Shown here one piece after another: positions 1 through 9,189 of a stretch of 12,983 nucleotides of DNA (positions within the stretch are counted from its first letter, which is position 1; every line of letters begins with the position of its first letter). The stretch covers positions 1 through 12,983 of the forward strand of contig CAXSDH010000098.1 of the NCBI GenBank assembly GCA_964235765.1, given 5' to 3'. This stretch comes from JAVVHH01 sp964235765 (GTDB lineage Bacteria > Pseudomonadota > Alphaproteobacteria > Acetobacterales > Acetobacteraceae). Both the position numbers and the translations under genes were made by a program. The notes beneath the pieces were generated by a model, which saw nothing but the letters and a program-made list of their open reading frames with translations, searched no databases and had not been told where the DNA came from.

Positions 1-14
1 CCCTGCCGCCCAAA

Positions 15-34
15 CTGATCCAACATCCAATCAG
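15..34. repeat. Short inverted and tandem repeat ahead of the small-subunit gene
   Basis: CTGAT (15-19) and ATCAG (30-34) form a perfect 5-bp inverted repeat around a 10-bp centre. Inside it the near-tandem heptamers ATCCAAC and ATCCAAT lie at 18-24 and 25-31. The right arm runs into the Shine-Dalgarno region of the gene starting at 45. The arrangement could be a weak operator half-site pair, but the arms are short enough to occur by chance. Confidence 0.2.
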
Positions 35-44
35 GGGAGACACG

Positions 45-536
<492 letters not shown>

Positions 537-551
537 CCGGCCAAAGGCCGG
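537..551 (+). other. Perfect GC stem-loop directly after the small-subunit stop
   Basis: CCGGCC and GGCCGG pair as a 6-bp, all-GC stem closed by the loop AAA, starting at the base after the TAA. No T-run follows, so it is not a standard intrinsic terminator. It lies in the 38-bp gap between the small and large subunit genes. It could protect the upstream mRNA segment from 3' exonucleases or modulate relative subunit expression; that role is inference. Confidence 0.45.
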
Positions 552-559
552 AAATCCCC

Positions 560-570
560 GGGGGGGGAAG
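560..570 (+). promoter_or_regulatory. Unusual Shine-Dalgarno region with a G8 tract for the large subunit
   Basis: Eight consecutive G (560-567) followed by AAG lie 4 bases before the ATG at 575; the run is preceded by CCCC (556-559). The only good purine-rich ribosome-binding sequence for this start lies inside the homopolymer, which supports choosing the ATG at 575. A G8 tract can slip on replication, and here slippage would change the site's spacing or strength without altering the reading frame. Confidence 0.5.
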
Positions 571-574
571 CAGC

Positions 575-2956
<2,382 letters not shown>

Positions 2957-2966
2957 GGAAGCGAGC

Positions 2967-3758
2967 ATGTACGATTTCAGCTACACCAAGCCCGGCACCA
3001 TCCCCGAAGCCGTCAAGGCCCTCGGCGAAGACCCCGACGCCAAGGCCCTGGCCGGCGGCCAGACCTTCATCCCCGTGCTCAAGCAGCGGCTGAACAAGCC
3101 CAGCACCATCGTGGACCTGGCCGCGCTCGGCATGACCGGCATCGCCGCCGAACCCGGCAGCATCACCATCGGCGCCATGACCACGCACCACCTGATCGAG
3201 AGCAACGCCGATATCAAGGCGCGCATCCCCGGCCTCGCCAAGATGGCGTCCTGGATCGGCGACACCCAGGTGCGCCACCGCGGCACCATGGGCGGCTCGC
3301 TCGCCAACAACGACCCCTCCGCCTGCTATCCCGCCGCCGTGCTGGCCATCGGCGCCACCATCCACACGGACCGCCGCAGCATCAAGGCCGACGACTTCTT
3401 CCAGGGCATGTTCACCACCGCGCTCGAACAAGGCGAGCTGATCACCGCCGTCGAGTTCCCGATCCCCGAAAAATCCAACTACGAAAAGTTCCGCAACCCG
3501 GCCTCCCGCTACGCCATGGTCGGCGTCTTCGTCGCCCGCGGCCCGGCCGGCGTGCGCGTCGCCATAACCGGCGCCGGGCAGGGCGGCGTGTTCCGCCACG
3601 CCGCCATGGAACAGGCGCTCACGGCCAACTGGTCGGCCGACGCCATCAAGGACATCAAGACCCCCGCCGACGGCCTGAACGGCGATATCCACGCCAGCCC
3701 CGAATACCGCGCCCACCTGATCGGCGTCATGGCCCGCCGGGCCGTCGCCGCCGCCTAA
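2967..3758 (+). CDS. FAD-binding medium subunit of a molybdenum hydroxylase (CoxM family)
   Basis: Flavin subunit that receives electrons from the 2Fe-2S subunit and hands them to the final acceptor. At 263 aa it is near the usual length. The N-terminal FAD-binding motif AGGQTFIPVLKQRL covers 29-42. The second flavin motif, RHRGTMGGSLANNDPSA, covers 103-119. The remainder matches the CO dehydrogenase flavoprotein C-terminal domain. The ATG lies 10 bp after the large-subunit stop, with AGGGAA (2955-2960) as ribosome-binding site. It completes a three-subunit enzyme with the two genes before it, and the very next base after its stop begins the HpxZ-like gene. Confidence 0.95.
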   Translation: MYDFSYTKPGTIPEAVKALGEDPDAKALAGGQTFIPVLKQRLNKPSTIVDLAALGMTGIAAEPGSITIGAMTTHHLIESNADIKARIPGLAKMASWIGDTQVRHRGTMGGSLANNDPSACYPAAVLAIGATIHTDRRSIKADDFFQGMFTTALEQGELITAVEFPIPEKSNYEKFRNPASRYAMVGVFVARGPAGVRVAITGAGQGGVFRHAAMEQALTANWSADAIKDIKTPADGLNGDIHASPEYRAHLIGVMARRAVAAA

Positions 3759-4157
3759 TTGGAAATCGACCGTCCGGAGGTCGTCGCCGAAGCGCGCGCC
3801 GTGCTCGACCGCTACGAGCGCGCGCTGATGGCCAACGACGCCGCGGTGCTGAACGAGATCTTCTGGGCCGACCCCCGCACCGTCCGCTTCGGCATCACCG
3901 AGCTGCTGTTCGGCCACGACGCCATCCGCGCCTTCCGCGCCGGCATCAAGGCCTACGCCGCCCGCGTCCAGAAGCGGGTGCAGATCACCACCTACGGCAC
4001 CGATGTCGCAGTCACGAACCTCATCTACGAGCGCACCGGCAGCGGCCAGGTCGGCCGCGAAACCAAGATCATGGCCCGCTTCCCCGATGGCTGGCACGTC
4101 GTCTCCGCCCATGTCTCGCTGCTTGCGGAGGCGGACCCCGGAACGAGGCGTGCCTAG
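3759..4157 (+). CDS. hpxZ: HpxZ/AtzH-like small protein (DUF3225, SnoaL/NTF2-like fold)
   Basis: A 132 aa single-domain protein of the AtzH/HpxZ type, recognised from the opening MEIDRPEVVAEA, the ALMANDAAVLNEIFW segment, DPRTVRFG, and the closing WHVVSAHVSLL. In characterised systems such proteins sit beside an AtzE/HpxY-type amidase: HpxZ belongs to oxalurate (purine) breakdown, and AtzH pairs with AtzE in cyanurate/1-carboxybiuret breakdown. No amidase is present here. The start is TTG, immediately after the TAA of the FAD subunit with no gap and no clear Shine-Dalgarno, so translation is probably coupled. The N-terminal family match begins exactly at this TTG, and no other in-frame start preserves it. 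The end overlaps the next gene if that gene begins at its GTG at 4150. The family is fairly certain; the biochemical role is unknown. Confidence 0.85.
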   Translation: MEIDRPEVVAEARAVLDRYERALMANDAAVLNEIFWADPRTVRFGITELLFGHDAIRAFRAGIKAYAARVQKRVQITTYGTDVAVTNLIYERTGSGQVGRETKIMARFPDGWHVVSAHVSLLAEADPGTRRA

Positions 4158-5433
4158 CGTCCCCGGCAAGGGCGCCAGGAACGTGACCGTCATCGGCGCC
4201 GGCGTCGTCGGCGTCGCCTGCGCCATCGAACTGCGGCGAGACGGCCACCAGGTCACCCTCATCGAACCCGGCCAGCCCGGCGGCGAACAGGCCGCAAGCT
4301 ACGGCAACGGCGCATGGCTCAGCCCAAGCTCGGTCGTGCCGATGTCCATGCCCGGCACCTGGCGCAAGGTGCCGGGCTTCCTGCGCGATCCCCTGGGTCC
4401 CTTGGCGATCCGCCGCGGATACCTGCCGCGCCTGCTGCCCTGGCTCGCCCGCTTCGTCCGCGCCGGCTCCACCGTGGCGCGCGTCGAAGCCACCGCCCGC
4501 GCCCTCCGCGCCCTGGTCGGAGACGCGCCGGAACGCCACCGGCGCCTGGCCGAGGAGGCCGGGGTCCCCGAACTGATCGAACGGCGCGGCCTGCTCTACA
4601 TCTTCCCCGAACGCGCCGACTTCGAAGCCGAGGCGCTGGCCTGGCGCCTCCGGCGGGACAACGGCGTGCGCTGGCTCGAACTGGACGCCGACGAGCTGCG
4701 CCAGCAGGAGCCGGAGCTGGACCGGCGCTACCGCTTCGGCGTGCTGGTCGAAGCGGCCGGCCACTGCACCGACCCCGGCGCCTACGTGGCGGCGCTCGCC
4801 GCCCACGCCGTCGCGTGCGGCGTCACCCTGCGCCAGGGCGCCGCCGCCGGCTTCCGCATTGAGGGCGGGCGGTTGCGGGCCGTGGTTCTGCACGACGGCG
4901 AGACGCCGTGCGACGCCGCGATCATCTGCGCCGGCGCCTGGTCGCGCCGCCTCGCCCGCGCCGTGGGCGACCGGGTGAGCCTGGAAACGGAGCGCGGCTA
5001 TCACGCCGTCATCACCCAGCCCGGCCTGGAACCGCGCCATCCCATGATGCCCAGCGACGGCAAGATGGCGATCACCGCCACGAAAGGCGGCCTGCGCGTC
5101 GCCGGCCAGGTGGAACTCGCCGGCCTGGACGCCGCACCCCGCTGGCAGCGCGCCCGCATCCTGCATGACCATTTGCTCCGCACCTTCCCGAACCTGCCGC
5201 GCGACCTGCCGGAGGACCCCGTCAAGCTCTGGATGGGCCATCGCCCCAGCACGCCGGACGGCCTGCCGGTGATCGGCCGGGCAAGCGGCTGCCCGGACGT
5301 GATCCACGCCTACGGCCACGGCCATGTCGGCCTGGCCGCCGGGCCAGTCACCGGCCGGCTGGTCGCCGACCTGCTGGGCGGCGGCCCCCCCGTGATCGAC
5401 CCCACCCCCTACTCGCCGCAACGCTTCAACTAA
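4150..5433 (+). CDS. DadA-like FAD-dependent oxidoreductase (D-amino acid dehydrogenase/amine oxidase family)
   Basis: Predicted to oxidise an amino acid, amine or related C-N bond with FAD. The 427 aa protein has the N-terminal dinucleotide motif VIGAGVVG (14-21, G16/G18/G21) and a strand-end acidic residue E39. Family features follow: NGAWLSPSSVVPMSMPG early, and GHRPSTPDGLPVIGR with HAYGHGHVGLAAGP near the C-terminus. The usual DPTPYSPQRF ending is present. No signal peptide or membrane helix is seen. The GTG at 4150 overlaps the HpxZ-like stop by 8 bp, but its nearest GAGG (4145-4148) is too close. A second in-frame GTG at 4183 has AAGGG (4169-4173) at good spacing and would begin MTVIGAG, so the true start may be 4183. 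The exact substrate cannot be told from sequence; sarcosine/glycine-oxidase-like activity is an alternative. Confidence 0.9.
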   Translation: MPSVPGKGARNVTVIGAGVVGVACAIELRRDGHQVTLIEPGQPGGEQAASYGNGAWLSPSSVVPMSMPGTWRKVPGFLRDPLGPLAIRRGYLPRLLPWLARFVRAGSTVARVEATARALRALVGDAPERHRRLAEEAGVPELIERRGLLYIFPERADFEAEALAWRLRRDNGVRWLELDADELRQQEPELDRRYRFGVLVEAAGHCTDPGAYVAALAAHAVACGVTLRQGAAAGFRIEGGRLRAVVLHDGETPCDAAIICAGAWSRRLARAVGDRVSLETERGYHAVITQPGLEPRHPMMPSDGKMAITATKGGLRVAGQVELAGLDAAPRWQRARILHDHLLRTFPNLPRDLPEDPVKLWMGHRPSTPDGLPVIGRASGCPDVIHAYGHGHVGLAAGPVTGRLVADLLGGGPPVIDPTPYSPQRFN

Positions 5434-5447
5434 GGAACACCCACGCC

Positions 5448-6143
5448 ATGGCCAGCCCGCTCTATACCGCCGCCGACCTGAAGGCGCTCGAGGCCTGGGA
5501 TACCCCGACCATCTGCAACGGGCTGGAGTTCGTCGCGCCGGAGCGCCGGGCCATCGGCTTCACCGTGGAACCGATGCTGGCGGCCGACCGACGCATCAAG
5601 CCGATGGTCGGCGTCGCACGCGTGGGCATGATCCGCGCCAAGGAAGCGCCGCGCGGCAAGGTAGCCAACCGGCTCGACTGGTACGACTACGTAGCCGACG
5701 CCGACATGCCGACGGTGGTGGTGCTGCAGGACCTCGACGACCGGCCCGGCTACGGCGCATGGTGGGGCGAGGTCCATTCCGCCGTGCACAAGGCCCTCGG
5801 CGCGCGTGGCTGCGTCACCAACGGCTCGTTCCGCGACTGCGACATGCTGGCCCTCGGCTTCCAGATCATCGGCGGCCGCATCGGGCCCAGCCACGCCCAC
5901 GTCCACATGGTCGACTTCGGCAAGCCGGTTGATGTCTTCGGCATGAACGTCGTCCACGACGACGTCGTCCACGCCGATTTCCACGGCGCGGTCGTCATCC
6001 CGGCCGACGCCGTCCGCAAGCTGCCCGACGCCATCGCCCTCTCCGCCCGCCGCGAAAAAGTCATCCTCGACGTCTGCGCCAGCCCCGGCTTCAGCCCGGC
6101 CAAGCTGCGCGAAGCGATGCAAAAGGCGGGGGAGATTCACTGA
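5448..6143 (+). CDS. RraA-family protein (4-hydroxy-4-methyl-2-oxoglutarate aldolase/oxaloacetate decarboxylase-like)
   Basis: A 231 aa protein of the RraA/dimethylmenaquinone methyltransferase-like fold. Family members are either divalent-metal aldolases/decarboxylases acting on oxo-acids or, in E. coli, the RNase E inhibitor RraA. The core motif is intact: WGE at 106-108, then GCVTNGSFRD with R129-D130, the substrate- and metal-binding pair of the aldolase members. N125 stands where an aspartate is usual, and HADFHGAVVIP (175-185) matches the conserved end. The ATG follows the oxidoreductase stop by 14 bp with AAGGA (5432-5436) upstream. In this catabolic run an aldolase or decarboxylase role is more likely than RNase regulation. 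Its last 53 bp overlap the convergent TPR gene. Confidence 0.88.
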   Translation: MASPLYTAADLKALEAWDTPTICNGLEFVAPERRAIGFTVEPMLAADRRIKPMVGVARVGMIRAKEAPRGKVANRLDWYDYVADADMPTVVVLQDLDDRPGYGAWWGEVHSAVHKALGARGCVTNGSFRDCDMLALGFQIIGGRIGPSHAHVHMVDFGKPVDVFGMNVVHDDVVHADFHGAVVIPADAVRKLPDAIALSARREKVILDVCASPGFSPAKLREAMQKAGEIH

Positions 6144-7518
6144 GCGTCCGGACCGCCGCGGCGATAACCCCGTCCCAATCGCCCGGGCTGCCCTGCCGCA
6201 GGATGCGCAGCCCGGGATACCACGGGCTGTCCGCCCGCCCGCTCAGCCACCGCCAGCAATTGTCGTAGCGGTCCAGCAACAGCACCGGCTTGCCCATCCC
6301 GCCCGCAAGATGGGCAACGGCGGTATCGACGCTGACCACCAGGTCCAACTGCGCCACGACCCCGGCCGTGTCGGCGAAATCGGCCACCCCCGGCATGGGG
6401 TCCGCCATCCAGCCGGGCGCAGCAACGCCATGCTGCAAGCTGACCCACGTCGCCCCCCGCACCGCCCGAAGCGGCGTCAATGCGGCCGGGTCGATGCTGC
6501 GCATGCGGTCCACCCCGGCTCCGGCAGCGCCGGCCCAGGCCACGCCGATCTTGCGGCCCGGCGGCAGTCCAGCGATCGAGGTTCCCAGGCCAGCCTTCAG
6601 GAGGCCAGCCTTCAAATAACCCACCGGCGCCGGAACCGTCGCCAGCGTCGTCCCAAACAGCAACGGCAAGTCCAGCACCGGGCACCACGCATCGTAGCGG
6701 GGCAGGGTGGCCCCGGTGCTGACCCCGGCAATGCCCGGCGTCCCGCGGATGAGGCGCGCCAGCGCCGCCGGCATGCTGGCCAGCACCGTGGCACCCCTCG
6801 CCGCCAGCAACGCCGCGTAACGGATGAACTGCAAGGTGTCGCCGAACCCCTCGTCATGCGTCAGCAGCACGACCCGGCCCGCAACGCCGTCGAGCCCGGC
6901 CAGCCGCGGGCCGGGCAGGGCAGGGGGGCGTCCCGGAAGGCCGTGGCGCGCGCCGAACCCAGCCCAGCCCTCCGCAAGCCGGCCGGCCTTCAGCAGCATG
7001 ACGCCCCGGTTGAACGCAATCCGCGCATTGTCCGGCGCAAGCCGCGACGCCTCGGCAAACGCGCGCTCCGCCCCGGCGAAATCACCCTCCGCCGCCAAGG
7101 CCTTACCCAAGTTGGACCAACCCAGCGCCCGCCCAGGCTGCACCGCCGCCGCGCGCTCGAACGCCGCCACCGCCTCCGCCATCGGGCCGCTTTCGCACAG
7201 CGCCGCCCCCAGCGCGCCCAGCAGCCGCGCATCGTCCGGCATCAGCCGCAGCGCGGCGCGGATATGCGGCAACCCCGCGTCGGCCAGCAACGGCAACAGA
7301 TCCTGCACCGGGTGGTCGCGCCCCGGGTTGGCCCGCGCGATCCGCGCCAGCACCGGCGCCGCCGCCTCGGCCTCGCCCGACCCGGCCAAGGCAAGCCCAT
7401 GCAGCAGCGCGCCGTCCGCATCCCCCGCCCAAGGCGCCGCCCGCTCCAGCGCCGCCGCGAACCGCCGGGCCTGCAAGTGTTGGAACGCCGCCCGCAAGGC
7501 CACGCCGCGCTGCTCCAT
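6091..7518 (-). CDS. TPR protein with glycosyltransferase family 9-like C-terminal domain
   Basis: A 475 aa protein with two halves. Residues about 10-190 are alanine-rich helical repeats of TPR type (e.g. GWSNLGKALAAEGDFAGAERAFAEA and ARIAFNRGVMLLKAGRLAEGW). Residues about 215-445 resemble heptosyltransferase-like GT9 domains, with HDEGFGDTLQFIRY (221-234) and SVDTAVAHLAGGMGKPV (396-412) followed by WRW and SPWYPGLRILRQ. Related proteins are common in Rhodospirillales and are assumed to act in glycosylation or surface polysaccharide assembly. The ATG at 7518 lies 23 bp after the modA stop with GGGAG upstream; the frame is open to 8175, but that part is only modA's shadow. An in-frame 15-bp duplication (KAGLLKAGLG, near residue 303-312) is visible. 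Its link to modA or to catabolism is unclear. Confidence 0.82.
   Translation of the reverse strand: MEQRGVALRAAFQHLQARRFAAALERAAPWAGDADGALLHGLALAGSGEAEAAAPVLARIARANPGRDHPVQDLLPLLADAGLPHIRAALRLMPDDARLLGALGAALCESGPMAEAVAAFERAAAVQPGRALGWSNLGKALAAEGDFAGAERAFAEASRLAPDNARIAFNRGVMLLKAGRLAEGWAGFGARHGLPGRPPALPGPRLAGLDGVAGRVVLLTHDEGFGDTLQFIRYAALLAARGATVLASMPAALARLIRGTPGIAGVSTGATLPRYDAWCPVLDLPLLFGTTLATVPAPVGYLKAGLLKAGLGTSIAGLPPGRKIGVAWAGAAGAGVDRMRSIDPAALTPLRAVRGATWVSLQHGVAAPGWMADPMPGVADFADTAGVVAQLDLVVSVDTAVAHLAGGMGKPVLLLDRYDNCWRWLSGRADSPWYPGLRILRQGSPGDWDGVIAAAVRTLSESPPPFASLRAAWPG
6587..6614. repeat. 13-bp direct repeat inside the TPR/GT9 gene
   Basis: AGGCCAGCCTTCA occurs at 6587-6599 and again at 6602-6614, a 15-bp offset. 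On the coding (-) strand this gives the tandem peptide KAGLL-KAGLG. It looks like a small, recent in-frame duplication that leaves the reading frame open. Confidence 0.7.
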
Positions 7519-7541
7519 CGCCACTCCCACTCCCGCCGCGC

Positions 7542-8291
7542 CTACTGAACCGTCAAGAATCCCCGCCGCTCGAACAACGCCCGCGCCTCCGGGCCCTCCA
7601 GGAACCGCAGCAGCGCCCGGGCCTCGGCGGTGTCGCCGCCGCGCGTCACCGCGAACGGATAGGTGATCGGCGAGTGCAGCGCCGCGTCGAACACCCCGGC
7701 GACCGCCACCCCGGCGGCGGCCGCGTCCGTGGCGTACACGATCCCGGCCGGCGCCTCGCCGCGTTCCACCAGCAGCAGCGCACCGCGCACGTCCTCCGTC
7801 CGGGCCAGCCGCGGCGCCGCCGCATCCCACAGCCCAAGCCGGGTCAGCGCCTCGCGGGCATACAGCCCGGCCGGCACATGCAGCGGGTCGCCCACGGCAA
7901 GCCGCCCACCAGGGCCCAGCAGCGCGGCGAGATCGAGCCCGGGCCCGAGCGTCACCGGCCCGGCCCGGTCCTTCGGCACGATCAGCACCAGCCGGTTGGC
8001 CAGCAGGTCGCGCCGCGTCTCCGGCACGATCTCCCCGGCTTTGGCCAGGTAATCCATCCATTGCTGGTCGGCCGAGGCGAACAGGTTCGCCGGCGCACCC
8101 TGCTCGATCTGCCGCGCCAACGTCGAGCTTGCCGCGAAGGTCAGCCGCAGCGGCGCATGCCCGGCGCCCTGCCACGCCAGCGAGACGTCCTTCATCGCCT
8201 CCGTCAGGCTGGCAGCCGCAAACACCGTCAGCGGCTGCGCCCAGCCAGCCAACGGCGCAAATAACAACAGCAGAAGAACGGCAAGACGCAT
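7542..8291 (-). CDS. modA: Molybdate ABC transporter periplasmic substrate-binding protein
   Basis: Periplasmic receptor that captures molybdate (or tungstate) for an ABC importer. At 249 aa it has normal length. Residues 1-18 form a signal peptide (MRLA, then a leucine-rich core, with likely cleavage after GWA). The mature part shows the ligand-site motifs: AAASLTEAM with S28, FAASSTLARQIEQGAPANLFASAD with S55/S56, GDPLHVPAGLYAREAL (134-149), EDVRGAL (166-172) and GIVYATDA with Y186. The ATG is preceded by a strong GGAGGG (8301-8296 on the - strand). No ModB permease or ModC ATPase follows; the next gene is the TPR/GT9 protein. It faces away from the class II aldolase gene across a 115-bp gap. 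Its position beside a Mo-enzyme operon suggests a role in cofactor supply. Confidence 0.93.
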   Translation of the reverse strand: MRLAVLLLLLFAPLAGWAQPLTVFAAASLTEAMKDVSLAWQGAGHAPLRLTFAASSTLARQIEQGAPANLFASADQQWMDYLAKAGEIVPETRRDLLANRLVLIVPKDRAGPVTLGPGLDLAALLGPGGRLAVGDPLHVPAGLYAREALTRLGLWDAAAPRLARTEDVRGALLLVERGEAPAGIVYATDAAAAGVAVAGVFDAALHSPITYPFAVTRGGDTAEARALLRFLEGPEARALFERRGFLTVQ

Positions 8292-8406
8292 ATCACCCTC
8301 CGGACGGGAGCCCCGAGCCTAACCCGGCCGCCCCGCTGGCCCAACCCTTGCTTGACCCCGCCCATCCACCGGGCAGAAGATCGGCCCCACGGAACGGAGC
8401 ACTGCA
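8292..8406. promoter_or_regulatory. Divergent intergenic region between modA and the aldolase operon
   Basis: This 115-bp gap is the only place where two operons diverge, so promoters for both should lie here. On the + strand, TTGACC (8352-8357) is followed after 17 bp by AGAAGA (8375-8380), or after 18 bp by GAAGAT, a weak sigma70-like pair that would give a leader of about 20 nt. GGAG (8396-8399) is the ribosome-binding site for the gene at 8407. On the - strand I see no convincing promoter hexamers and no clear ModE-type palindrome. Confidence 0.4.
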
Positions 8407-9189
8407 ATGAACGTCGCGACATCCCCCGCCGCCCTGGCCGGCGTTCCGCCCGCGGAATGGAAAATCCGCGTCGACCTCGCGGCCCTCTACCGCCTCGTCG
8501 CCCACCACCGCATGACCGACCTCATCTACACCCACATCAGCGCCCGCCTGCCAGGGCCGGAGAACCACTTCCTCATCAACCAGTACGGCGTCATGTTCCA
8601 CGAGATGCGCGCGTCCGACCTCGTCAAGATCGACTGCGACGGCAACATCGTCGGCCAGGCCGGGCGCGACCAGCAATCCCGCCGCGTGAACGCCGCCGGC
8701 TTCACCATCCACTCCGCTATCCACATGGCCCGCCACGACCTCATGTGCGTCATCCACACCCACACCGCCGCCGGCATGGCGGTGGCCGCCCAAAAGCACG
8801 GCCTGCTGCCCATCAGCCAGCACGCCCTCAAGTTCTACGGCCACCTGGCCTACCACGGCTACGAAGGCATCGCCCTCGACCTCGATGAGCGCGACCGCCT
8901 GGTGCGTGACCTCGGCCAGCACCGCTCGATGATCCTGGCCAATCACGGCCTGCTCTGCGCCGGGCGAACCATCCCCGAGGCGTTCAGCAACATCTACTAC
9001 CTCGAGCGCGCCTGCCAGGCGCAGGTCGCCGCCCTCGCCGGCGGGAGCGAGCTGATCCTGCCGCCCGAAAACGTGCGCCGGCACACCGCCGAGCAATTCA
9101 ACCGGCCGGATTCGCTGGAGCACTACGAGATGTTGTGGGAAAGCTGCCTGCGCCTAGTGGAAAACGGCACGCCCGACTACCGCGGCTGA
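8407..9189 (+). CDS. Class II aldolase/adducin family protein
   Basis: A 260 aa zinc-dependent aldolase-fold protein. It shows THIS at 42-45, the metal-binding IHTH with H117 and H119, and the third expected zinc ligand H180 in NHGLLCAG (179-186). The stretch VNAAGFTIHSAIH (94-106) has glycine (G98) where I align the catalytic/zinc glutamate of fuculose-1-phosphate aldolase. It is therefore closer to the adducin-like branch, whose members include decarboxylases and oxo-acid enzymes, than to a sugar-phosphate aldolase. The ATG at 8407 has GGAG at 7 bp spacing. Its TGA shares one base with the ATG of the next gene (TGATG), so it is translationally coupled to the ABC ATPases. Fold assignment is firm; the reaction is not known. 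Confidence 0.9.
   Translation: MNVATSPAALAGVPPAEWKIRVDLAALYRLVAHHRMTDLIYTHISARLPGPENHFLINQYGVMFHEMRASDLVKIDCDGNIVGQAGRDQQSRRVNAAGFTIHSAIHMARHDLMCVIHTHTAAGMAVAAQKHGLLPISQHALKFYGHLAYHGYEGIALDLDERDRLVRDLGQHRSMILANHGLLCAGRTIPEAFSNIYYLERACQAQVAALAGGSELILPPENVRRHTAEQFNRPDSLEHYEMLWESCLRLVENGTPDYRG

Noticed and set aside
4069..5421. Long - strand open frame opposite the DadA-like gene
   Set aside because: No motifs and a biased composition; the opposite strand encodes a complete oxidoreductase.
6144..6200. Possible intrinsic terminator after the RraA-like gene
   Set aside because: No stable stem followed by a T-run is visible, and the region is coding on the - strand.
7519..8175. Upstream extension of the TPR/GT9 frame through modA
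   Set aside because: It overlaps a complete modA gene with signal peptide and ligand motifs; the extension has no TPR-like pattern.
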